From UBA3263 sp964549975 (GTDB taxonomy: Bacteria; Bacteroidota; Bacteroidia; Bacteroidales; Muribaculaceae), in assembly GCA_964549975.1 (NCBI GenBank), contig CAZJWM010000063.1, positions 1 to 12,554 on the forward strand: a stretch of 12,554 nt of DNA, in the 5' to 3' direction. Position 1 is the first letter of the stretch; each line of letters starts with the position of its first letter. Positions 1 through 6,373 of the stretch are shown one piece after another. The notes under the pieces are model-generated. The model had not been told where the DNA came from. It ran no database searches and saw only the letters and a program-made list of their open reading frames with translations. The position numbers and the translations under genes were made by a program.

Positions 1-964
1 TTTGTGTGGCGCAGGGCAGTGCGATGTCGAGCTTTTGCTCCCAAGGTTTCTTGCCGGCAAAGAATTTCGAGCCGGGGAAACGGGTGGCATAGGGTTCAAC
101 GATGTCGTCGCCGCTGGCGCGCAGTTCAAGCATGTAGTCAATCTTCTCGCCGGAGAGGCCTTCGGGGTCGTAGATGTAGCCGTCGGGGCCGGAGATGGTC
201 ACCACTTTGGCGCCCAGCTGCACGGCTTTGGTGGCAGCGCCCCAAGCCACGTTGCCGAAGCCGGAGATGCCCACGGTTTTGCCCTTGATGCTGTCGCCCT
301 TCATGGCCATCATGCGCTCCACGAAATAGAGGGCGCCGAAGCCGGTGGCTTCCGGACGGACGAGACTGCCGCCAAATTCCAGGCCTTTGCCTGTGAACGT
401 GCCGGTGTGTTCGTCGACGAGTTTCTTATACATGCCATACATGTAGCCCACTTCGCGGCCGCCTACGCCGATATCGCCGGCGGGCACGTCGCGGTCGGGA
501 CCGAGGTTCTTCCAAAGCTCCAGAATGAAGGCTTGGCAGAAACGCATGATCTCGCGGTCGCTCTTGCCGCGGGGCGAGAAGTCGCTACCGCCCTTTGCAC
601 CGCCCATGGGCAGTGTGGTGAGCGCATTTTTGAATGTTTGTTCAAAGCCGAGGAACTTGAGAATCGACAAGTTGACCGAAGCGTGAAAACGGATGCCGCC
701 CTTGTATGGGCCAATGGCTTTGTTGAACTGAACGCGATAGCCGAGGTTGGTCTGCACTTCGCCCTTGTCGTCGATCCATGTGACGCGGAAGGTGATGATG
801 CGGTCGGGCTCCACCATGCGTTCAATGATTTTGGCCTTTTCAAATTCGGGGTGCTCGTTGTAGACGTCGGCCACACAGAGAAGCACCTCTTTCACGGCCT
901 GTAGATACTCTTTTTCTCCGGGGTGTTTAGCCTCCAGATCACTCAAGATTTTGTTAATATCCAT
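1..964 (-). CDS. gdhA: NADP-type glutamate dehydrogenase, N-terminal 321 residues (3' end outside window)
   Basis: Catalyses reductive amination of 2-oxoglutarate with ammonia to glutamate in the cytoplasm. The frame opens with MDINKILSDLEAKHPGEKEY and is open to the window edge; hexameric bacterial enzymes are about 445 residues, so about a quarter is missing. Seen: the substrate region PYKGGIRFH (residues 86-94, Lys88), the catalytic-lysine motif PMGGAKGGSDF (119-129, Lys124), an Asp in the PAGDIGVGGRE stretch (161-171), and the start of the dinucleotide fold GISGFGNVA (232-240). The ISGPDG turn after the second beta strand (257-262) has no acidic residue at the strand tip, which fits NADP(H); that coenzyme choice is inferred from the family. 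The gene follows serA after a 109-base gap holding a stem-loop, and I see no convincing promoter there, so read-through from serC-serA is possible. Its likely partner is SerC, which turns glutamate into 2-oxoglutarate. Confidence 0.96.
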   Translation of the reverse strand, partial: MDINKILSDLEAKHPGEKEYLQAVKEVLLCVADVYNEHPEFEKAKIIERMVEPDRIITFRVTWIDDKGEVQTNLGYRVQFNKAIGPYKGGIRFHASVNLSILKFLGFEQTFKNALTTLPMGGAKGGSDFSPRGKSDREIMRFCQAFILELWKNLGPDRDVPAGDIGVGGREVGYMYGMYKKLVDEHTGTFTGKGLEFGGSLVRPEATGFGALYFVERMMAMKGDSIKGKTVGISGFGNVAWGAATKAVQLGAKVVTISGPDGYIYDPEGLSGEKIDYMLELRASGDDIVEPYATRFPGSKFFAGKKPWEQKLDIALPCATQ

Positions 965-999
965 CGTATTTTAAATAAGGTAAGTGTTTTGCTCTGTGC

Positions 1000-1037
1000 G
1001 ATGAGTCCTCTCCACGGTCATTGAGGAGAGGCTCATC
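1000..1037 (-). other. Large stem-loop between serA and gdhA (terminator, attenuator or leader structure)
   Basis: The arms 1000-1005 and 1032-1037 (GATGAG/CTCATC) and 1007-1013 and 1025-1031 (CCTCTCC/GGAGAGG) pair perfectly, giving 13 base pairs interrupted by one unpaired base at 1006 and closed by an 11-base loop (1014-1024). It begins 36 bases after the serA stop and ends 35 bases before the gdhA start. On the transcribed strand no run of T follows it, so it is not a textbook intrinsic terminator. It may trim or protect the serC-serA message, or act in the gdhA leader. The structure is seen directly; the role is not known. Confidence 0.6.
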
Positions 1038-1073
1038 GTCAGCAGCGGGTTTATGGTTTGATTGTTTTTTTGT

Positions 1074-1994
1074 TTACTTGTTAACTTGGAATCGTGTGTC
1101 GCCGTCGCGGAAGAAGGCCACAATCTGACGTGCGGCGGCAATGCCGGCGTTGATGTTGGCTTCGGCGGTTTGTGCGCCCATTTTTTTCGGGGTGAAGAAC
1201 ACGCGGTCGGGGAATGCGGCCAGCAGTTCGTCGGCGTTGTCGGGGCGAACGTCGGCCACATACTTCAGGTCGGTGCGCTCGGTCAGCGCTTCTTTCAGGC
1301 CTGCTTCGTCGATCACCTCCTTGCGAGCGGTGTTGACCAGCACGCCGCCTTTGGGAAGCAGTGTGATCAGGTCGCGGCCAATCGAGCCACGGGTTTCGGC
1401 GGTGGCGGGAATGTGGATCGACACCACTTGGTTTTCGCTATAGAGCGCCTTGATGTCGTGGAGCGGGGTCACACCGGCTTCGCTGATCACTTGGTCGGGG
1501 CAATAGGGATCGAGTGCAGTCACCTCCATGCCAAAGCCTTTGGCGATGCGGGCCACGTTGCGGCCCACTTGTCCGAAGGCTTGGATGCCGAGCTTTTTGC
1601 CTTTGAGCTCGGTGCCGGAGGTGCCGGCATACATGTTGCGCACGGCCATCACCAGCATACCAAACACCAGTTCGGCCACGGCGTTGGAGTTTTGACCGGG
1701 AGTGTTCTCCACCACCACGTTGTGGGCGGTGGCGGCAGCCAGGTCAACGTTGTCGTATCCGGCACCGGCGCGCACCACGATTTTCAGCTTGGCGGCAGCA
1801 TCGAGCACTTCGGCGTCGATTTTGTCGGAGCGGATAATCACGGCATCGGCATCGGCCACTGCAGCGAGCAGTTGCTGTTTGTCGGCGTATTTCTCGAGCA
1901 GTTGCAGGGTGTGGCCTGCGGCTTCAATCTCTTTGCGAATGCCCTCCACAGCCACGGCTGCAAAAGGCTTCTCAGTGGCAACGAGAATTTTCAT
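1074..1994 (-). CDS. serA: D-3-phosphoglycerate dehydrogenase, short type III form
   Basis: First step of the phosphorylated serine pathway: oxidises 3-phosphoglycerate to 3-phosphohydroxypyruvate with NAD+. At 306 residues it has only the substrate and nucleotide domains, with no ACT or intervening domain, so feedback inhibition by serine through ACT is not expected. Seen: RAGAGYDNVD (75-84), NTPGQNSNAVAE (97-108), a nucleotide loop AFGQVG (139-144) whose first Gly is Ala, Asp162 at the strand tip as in NAD enzymes, and NTAR with catalytic Arg224. The usual TPHxGAxT motif reads TPKKMGAQTAEAN (268-280), so Lys270 replaces the catalytic His, and the usual Glu of DVFxxEP is not evident (DVRPDN, 248-253). 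From memory, related enzymes in Bacteroidetes and Entamoeba share the Lys, so this looks like a family trait rather than damage. It starts 15 bases after serC and is surely in the same operon. Confidence 0.93.
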   Translation of the reverse strand: MKILVATEKPFAAVAVEGIRKEIEAAGHTLQLLEKYADKQQLLAAVADADAVIIRSDKIDAEVLDAAAKLKIVVRAGAGYDNVDLAAATAHNVVVENTPGQNSNAVAELVFGMLVMAVRNMYAGTSGTELKGKKLGIQAFGQVGRNVARIAKGFGMEVTALDPYCPDQVISEAGVTPLHDIKALYSENQVVSIHIPATAETRGSIGRDLITLLPKGGVLVNTARKEVIDEAGLKEALTERTDLKYVADVRPDNADELLAAFPDRVFFTPKKMGAQTAEANINAGIAAARQIVAFFRDGDTRFQVNK

Positions 1995-2009
1995 AATGCT
2001 GAGGGGGAT

Positions 2010-3077
2010 TTAGTGTTTGGCTTCAAATTCCTTCATGCAAGCAATCAGGGCGTCAACGCTTTCCATGGGCAGAGCGTTGTAGAGCGAAGCGCGGAAACCG
2101 CCTACGCTGCGGTGGCCCTTGATGCCGACGATGCCTTTGGTGCCGGCAAAGTCGATGAATTCTTGTTCGAGTTCTTTATATTCGGGAGCCATCACGAAGC
2201 AGACGTTCATGATTGAGCGAGAGTCGGGCTGAACAGTGCCGGTGAAGAGGCGGCTGGCGTCGATGGCGTCGTAGAGTTTGGCTGCCTTGGCCAGGTCGCG
2301 CTTTTCGAGTTCCTTGATGCCACCCATCTGCTTGTAGTAGCGCAGGGTTTGCAGTGCGGAGAAGATGGGAAGCACGGGCGGGGTGTTGAACATCGACTCC
2401 TTTTTCACGTGGGTGCGATAGTCGAGCATGGTGGGGATTGCGCGGTCCACGTGGCCCAGAGCGTCTTCTTTGACGATGACCAGGGTAACGCCGGCGGGAG
2501 CCAGGTTCTTTTGTGCACCTGCGTAGATGAGGTTATATTTGCTCACGTCGATGGGGCGTGAGAAGATGTCGGAGCTCATATCGGCCACCAGGGGGATGGG
2601 CGATGTGGGGTCTTCACGCAGCTCTGTGCCGTAGATGGTGTTGTTGGTGGTGAAGTGGAAATAGTCGGCGTCAGAGGGGATTTCGAAGTTGCGGGGAATG
2701 AATGTGAAGTTGGCGTCTTTGCTGGATGCCACGATGTCGACATCGCCAAAGAGGCGAGCTTCTTTGATGGCATTGCTTGCCCACACACCGGTTTCGAGGT
2801 AGGCGGCTTTCTTGCTCAGCAGGTTGAAGGGCACCATGCAGAATTGCATGCTGGCGCCGCCGCCGAGCCACAGCACGCTGTAGCCTTCGGGCACTTCGAG
2901 AAGTTCTTTCACAAGTTGAGAAGCTTCGGTAATGACTGCAGTAAATTGTTTGCTGCGGTGGGAAATCTCCAGCAGCGACAGGCCCATATCGGCAAAGTTG
3001 ATGATTGCGTCGGCCGTGTTCTTGATGGTGTATTCACTCAACACGGAGGGTCCTGCGTAGAAGTTATGTTTCTTCAT
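2010..3077 (-). CDS. serC: Phosphoserine aminotransferase
   Basis: PLP enzyme of class V that converts 3-phosphohydroxypyruvate plus glutamate to phosphoserine plus 2-oxoglutarate; SerC can also serve pyridoxal phosphate synthesis in some bacteria. The 355 residues match the usual length of about 360. Seen: the opening FYAGPSVL (6-13), SHRS (39-42, Arg41 in the phosphate-binding position), LGGGAS (71-76) for the PLP phosphate, VADMSSD (164-170), AGAQKN with the Schiff-base Lys190, and GGFRAS (326-331) with the substrate Arg329. It is the first gene behind a good Bacteroidetes promoter, with a leader of about 35 bases, and is followed after 15 bases by serA, the preceding enzyme of the same pathway. 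Confidence 0.97.
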   Translation of the reverse strand: MKKHNFYAGPSVLSEYTIKNTADAIINFADMGLSLLEISHRSKQFTAVITEASQLVKELLEVPEGYSVLWLGGGASMQFCMVPFNLLSKKAAYLETGVWASNAIKEARLFGDVDIVASSKDANFTFIPRNFEIPSDADYFHFTTNNTIYGTELREDPTSPIPLVADMSSDIFSRPIDVSKYNLIYAGAQKNLAPAGVTLVIVKEDALGHVDRAIPTMLDYRTHVKKESMFNTPPVLPIFSALQTLRYYKQMGGIKELEKRDLAKAAKLYDAIDASRLFTGTVQPDSRSIMNVCFVMAPEYKELEQEFIDFAGTKGIVGIKGHRSVGGFRASLYNALPMESVDALIACMKEFEAKH

Positions 3078-3117
3078 TGTGATGTATATGTTTGTTTGAG
3101 GGGTTTATTCTTACGGG

Positions 3118-3149
3118 CAAATTTATGCTTTATTTTTGGATAAAACAAA
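3118..3149 (-). promoter_or_regulatory. Bacteroidetes-type promoter for serC-serA
   Basis: Reading the minus strand, TTTG (3146-3149) is followed after exactly 20 bases by TAAATTTG (3118-3125), matching the TTTG / TAnnTTTG pattern of the Bacteroidetes primary sigma factor. The -7 box ends 40 bases before the serC ATG, leaving a short AT-rich leader. It is the best-matching promoter in the window. I saw no clear operator beside it. Confidence 0.75.
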
Positions 3150-3159
3150 TAAAAATTAT

Positions 3160-3188
3160 AAACTTTTTGATTGTTTCGACAAAAGTTT
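3160..3188 (-). terminator. Possible weak AT-rich terminator after the epimerase gene
   Basis: An 8-base-pair inverted repeat, AAACTTTT (minus strand from 3188) with AAAAGTTT (3160-3167), begins inside the epimerase stop codon and is followed by the T-rich stretch ATAATTTTTATTT. The stem is almost all A-T, so termination would be weak. The T-rich tail runs straight into the -33 box of the serC promoter. The pairing is seen; the function is inference. Confidence 0.35.
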
Positions 3189-4074
3189 AGGCAATTCGTA
3201 TTTTGTAGGTGTTGAGGAAGTGTTCGCCGGGCTCCAGATGCTGCATGATGCGGCGTTGGGCAAACTCTCCGTCGTAGCCCACGGTGTCGCAGCTGCCACA
3301 CCATGGCTCTATGCACACGAAGGGGCAGTCGGGGTGCTTGATTGTGGGCGCCCACAGGGCCAAAATTGGCATGCTGAATTCAACGCTCACGTGAGGCACG
3401 CGCTCGGCTGTGAAGAGCGTGCAGGAGTGGACTTTGGCGGCGTCGATCACGTAGGTGTCGATGTCGAAGGTCGACGCTGTCAGCGGCAGGGTGCGTTCCG
3501 CATCCAAGGGCATGGCGTGAGGTTCGTCGGGCTTGACGCATCCCCCCTCCACCGGGATGAGATAGTGCATCTCCTCGTCGGCGTCAAATCCCAGATAGCC
3601 GTGCACCTTCTGCTCGGCATCGAAGGCCGGCAGGTTAAGCGCCGGGTGTGCGCCGATTTGGAAGTGCATGGTGTCGGCTCCTTCGTTGCGCACAAACCAG
3701 GTGACGCTCAGCGACGATCCGCTCAGTTCGTAGGTGATAAAGAGGAAGAAGTTGAAGGGATAGTTGACGGCCGTGTTGTCGTCGGCTTTAATTCCCATGG
3801 TCACCTTGCTCTTTGTTTGCTCCACAACGGCAAATTCCATTGTGCGGGCAAAGCCGTGGATGCCCAATTCGTAGGTCTGACCTTCGTGGCGATAGTGGTT
3901 TTGCCACACTCGGCCGGTGATGGGAAACAACACGGGCGAGCGGCCGCTCCAATATGTAGGGTCGCCTTGCCAGATATATTCTGTGTCGCCTTTTTTGAGG
4001 CTTTGCAGCTCGGCGCCGAGGGTGGCGATTTCAGCCGTCAGTTCGCCAAGTTGCAGTTTGATTGTTTTGCTCAT
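3187..4074 (-). CDS. Aldose 1-epimerase family protein (LacX-like)
   Basis: Probable cytoplasmic sugar mutarotase of the galactose-mutarotase fold, interconverting alpha and beta anomers of an aldose or sugar phosphate. It is 295 residues, typical of the LacX/YeaD-like branch. Seen: GRSPVLFPITGR (44-55), GIHGFAR (71-77, His73), IGAHPALN (140-147, His143, the probable general acid) and IEPWCG (255-260, Glu256, the probable general base). No signal peptide is visible. It is the last gene of the ffh block, 14 bases after nfnB. The substrate cannot be read from the sequence and no sugar gene lies nearby, so a general metabolite-repair role is as likely as a dedicated pathway. The ATG at 4074 is favoured because the reading matches the family's usual beginning. 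Confidence 0.88.
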   Translation of the reverse strand: MSKTIKLQLGELTAEIATLGAELQSLKKGDTEYIWQGDPTYWSGRSPVLFPITGRVWQNHYRHEGQTYELGIHGFARTMEFAVVEQTKSKVTMGIKADDNTAVNYPFNFFLFITYELSGSSLSVTWFVRNEGADTMHFQIGAHPALNLPAFDAEQKVHGYLGFDADEEMHYLIPVEGGCVKPDEPHAMPLDAERTLPLTASTFDIDTYVIDAAKVHSCTLFTAERVPHVSVEFSMPILALWAPTIKHPDCPFVCIEPWCGSCDTVGYDGEFAQRRIMQHLEPGEHFLNTYKIRIA

Positions 4075-4088
4075 TTTGGGGTATGGAT

Positions 4089-5540
4089 TTATTTGAGGAG
4101 AGCTGAAGCCATTGAGGCAGCCGCTTTGCGGCCGTCGCCCATGGCGAGAATCACTGTGGCGCCGCCGCGCACTATGTCGCCGCCGGCATAGAGGTCTGCA
4201 ATCGACGATTGCAGGGTGTCGTCGCCCACCACTATGGTGCCGCGACGCGACACTTCCAGCCCCTCAATGCTGTTGGGGATAATGGGGTTGGGCGACACGC
4301 CCACGCTCACAATCACCATGTCGACCGGCAACTCCACCACGTCGCCTTCGATGGCCATGGGGCTGCGGCGGCCACTTTCGTCAGGCTCGCCCAGCTGCAT
4401 GTGTTGCAGGCGCATGGCGCGCACTGCGCCGCTTTCGTCGCTGAGATATTCAATCGGGTTGTGGAGCGTGAGGAATTCCACGCCCTCTTCTTTGGCGTGT
4501 TTCACCTCCTCCACTCGCGCCGGCATCTCTGCCTCGCTGCGGCGATAGACCACGTAGACCTTTTCGGCACCCATGCGTCGGGCCGTGCGACAGGAGTCCA
4601 TGGCGGTGTTGCCGCCGCCAATCACGGCCACCGTTTTGCCGCGGTGCACGGGGGTGGCCCACCCTTCTTGTCCGGCATGCATCAGGTTGATGCGAGTGAG
4701 ATATTCGTTGGATGAGAGCACATTGTTGAAGTTCTCGCCGGGGATGCCCATAAACTTGGGCAGGCCTGCTCCGGAGGCCACGAATATGCCGCGGAATCCC
4801 ATGTCGTGGAGGTCGTCGTAGCTGATGGTTTTACCCACGATGGTGTCTTTGTGGAAGTCCACGCCCAGGCGGCGCAGCGATTCTATTTCGCGGTTGACCA
4901 CGGCGTTGGGCAGACGAAATTCGGGAATGCCATATTTCAGTACGCCGCCAATTTCGTGGAGCGCTTCAAACACGGTGACTTCAAATCCCCGTTTGGCCAT
5001 GTCGCCGGCAAAGGAGAGTCCGGCAGGGCCGGAGCCGCACACGGCCACACGGATGCCGTTGCTCTGCGGCTTCTCGGCAGCAGAGGGTGTGCCGTGGTCG
5101 GCGGCAAAGCGCTCGAGATAGCCTATGGCCACGGGCTGTTTCTTCATCTTGTTGTAGATGCAGCGGCTTTCACACTGCTTCTCTTGCGGGCACACACGGC
5201 CACACACTGCGGGCAGCGCGCTCGTTTCGTTGAGCACCGCCAAGGCTTGATCCACGTTGCCGCGCTCCAGATTTTTGATAAATCCGGGGATGTTGATGCC
5301 CACGGGGCAACCGGTCACGCATTGCGGATTCGGGCAGTCGAGGCAGCGCTTGGCCTCGGTCATGGCTTGTTGGCGATCCAAGCCATGGTTCACCTCTTCG
5401 GTGAGGGTGGTGATGCGATAGTCGGGAGCCAATTCCGGCATTTTCACTCTGGCGATTTCCCCACGCTCACGTGCGTTCATCGACTGACGAAGCTCTTCGC
5501 GCCATGCGGCGTCGCGGGGTGATATGGTGTTGTTGTCCAT
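4089..5540 (-). CDS. nfnB: NfnB-like large subunit of NADH-dependent ferredoxin:NADP+ oxidoreductase (GltD-like)
   Basis: Large FAD and iron-sulfur subunit (483 residues) of the complex that couples NADPH oxidation to reduction of NAD+ and ferredoxin, or the reverse. Such genes are often labelled glutamate synthase small subunit or gltA. Seen: an N-terminal iron-sulfur domain with Cys66, 69, 74, 78 and Cys113, 117, 123, 127; Glu105 in the NETSALP stretch, where NfnB structures, as I recall, use a Glu as cluster ligand; FAD loop GSGPAG (169-174); NADP loop GGGNTAMD (308-315) followed by YRR (332-334); and the terminal FAD motif AGGDIVRGGAT (452-462). It starts 4 bases after the stop of the nfnA-like gene, and no gltB large subunit is in the window. 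This pairing is the main reason to prefer NfnB over GltD. A SudA-type sulfide dehydrogenase activity cannot be excluded by sequence alone. Confidence 0.88.
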   Translation of the reverse strand: MDNNTISPRDAAWREELRQSMNARERGEIARVKMPELAPDYRITTLTEEVNHGLDRQQAMTEAKRCLDCPNPQCVTGCPVGINIPGFIKNLERGNVDQALAVLNETSALPAVCGRVCPQEKQCESRCIYNKMKKQPVAIGYLERFAADHGTPSAAEKPQSNGIRVAVCGSGPAGLSFAGDMAKRGFEVTVFEALHEIGGVLKYGIPEFRLPNAVVNREIESLRRLGVDFHKDTIVGKTISYDDLHDMGFRGIFVASGAGLPKFMGIPGENFNNVLSSNEYLTRINLMHAGQEGWATPVHRGKTVAVIGGGNTAMDSCRTARRMGAEKVYVVYRRSEAEMPARVEEVKHAKEEGVEFLTLHNPIEYLSDESGAVRAMRLQHMQLGEPDESGRRSPMAIEGDVVELPVDMVIVSVGVSPNPIIPNSIEGLEVSRRGTIVVGDDTLQSSIADLYAGGDIVRGGATVILAMGDGRKAAASMASALLK

Positions 5541-5544
5541 GCTT

Positions 5545-6333
5545 TTACTTATTAGAATAGGAGCGTAAACGCATTATCATTTCATCGAAATCCACTTTGT
5601 GGGCGTCAAATTCCGGGCCGTCGATGCACACGAATCGGGTTTTGCCGTCGACGCTCACGCGGCAGGCGCCACACATGCCCGTGCCGTCGACCATGATGGT
5701 GTTGAGCGACGCCACTGTGGGCACGTTGTACTTGGCAGTGAGCAAGCTCACGAATTTCATCATCACAGCGGGCCCGATGGTCACCACGTCGTCAACCTTT
5801 TCACGTTGGAGCACCGACTCCACGCCGTTGGTCACCAGACCTTTTTGGCCGTAGGAGCCGTCGTCGGTCATGATGATGAGTTCGTCGGAATGTTCTCGCA
5901 CTTGCTCTTCCAGAATGATGAGCTCTTTGGTGCGCGCAGCCAGCACGGAGATAACCTTATTGCCGGCTTGCTTCATCGCCTTGATGATGGGCAACAGGGG
6001 CGCCACCCCCACTCCGCCGCCGCAACACACCACGGTGTGTCCGCTCGGAATGTGTGTGGCTCGTCCCAGCGGGCCCACCACGTCGGCGAGACTCTCGCCC
6101 GGCTCCATGGCGCATATCTTCTTTGTGGACTCGCCCACGGCTTGAATCACCAATGTGATGGTGCCTTTGGCCACGTTGGAGTCTGCTATTGTCAGAGGAA
6201 TTCGTTCGCCCTTTTCATCGGCAATCACTATCACAAAGTGACCTGCTCGGCGGGCCTTGGCTATCAGCGGCGCCTCAACCTCGAGGCGCACCACATTGGC
6301 CGAAAAGTGTTCTTTGTCTACAATCTTAAACAT
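5545..6333 (-). CDS. nfnA: NfnA-like small subunit, ferredoxin-NADP+ reductase family with [2Fe-2S] cluster
   Basis: Small FAD/NAD(H) subunit (262 residues) that partners NfnB. Seen: a ferredoxin-reductase FAD barrel with RIPLTIAD (44-51); the nucleotide loop CCGGGVGVAPLLP (103-115); and a C-terminal cluster site MVDGTGMCGACRV (214-226) plus FVCIDG (234-239). The candidate ligands are Asp216, Cys221, Cys224 and Cys236, the one-Asp, three-Cys set I recall for NfnA. The frame is open upstream to 6372, but the ATG at 6333 gives the family's normal opening (FKIVDKEHF) and leaves a 40-base gap to the gene before, whereas the longer version would abut its stop codon. The same family includes sulfide dehydrogenase SudB and the dihydroorotate dehydrogenase electron-transfer subunit; the adjacent NfnB-like gene and absence of pyrD argue against the latter. 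Confidence 0.88.
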   Translation of the reverse strand: MFKIVDKEHFSANVVRLEVEAPLIAKARRAGHFVIVIADEKGERIPLTIADSNVAKGTITLVIQAVGESTKKICAMEPGESLADVVGPLGRATHIPSGHTVVCCGGGVGVAPLLPIIKAMKQAGNKVISVLAARTKELIILEEQVREHSDELIIMTDDGSYGQKGLVTNGVESVLQREKVDDVVTIGPAVMMKFVSLLTAKYNVPTVASLNTIMVDGTGMCGACRVSVDGKTRFVCIDGPEFDAHKVDFDEMIMRLRSYSNK

Positions 6334-6373
6334 GGTATATGGTTGATTTCTGTTCAATCGTTTCAGACGCAAG

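Noticed and set aside
965..999. gdhA promoter based on TACCTTAT close to the ATG
   Set aside because: It misses the last two bases of TAnnTTTG, lies only about 15 bases from the start codon and has no -33 box at suitable spacing.
1181..1187. Possible frameshift in serA at a run of seven T (A on the coding strand)
   Set aside because: The frame continues for a further 35 residues of normal family sequence (GAQTAEANINAG and beyond) to a proper stop, so the reading is intact.
1062..2216. A very long open frame on the plus strand (384 codons) opposite serA and the end of serC
   Set aside because: Its translation is rich in Gly, His and Val with no recognisable domain, and the opposite strand carries full, motif-complete enzymes. 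It arises because the minus-strand genes rarely use codons whose complement is a stop (TTA, CTA, TCA).
4089..5540. Calling this gene the glutamate synthase small subunit gltD
   Set aside because: No gltB large subunit is adjacent, and the immediate upstream gene is an NfnA-like partner; the sequence families overlap, so the pairing decides.
5545..6333. Calling this gene the dihydroorotate dehydrogenase electron-transfer subunit pyrK
   Set aside because: No pyrD lies beside it, and the cluster site has an Asp plus three Cys rather than the four-Cys pattern expected for PyrK.
6334..6372. Longer nfnA start at 6372 adding 13 residues
   Set aside because: The extra residues (MRLKRLNRNQPYT) have no counterpart in the family, and that start would directly abut the preceding stop codon; the ATG at 6333 gives the normal opening.
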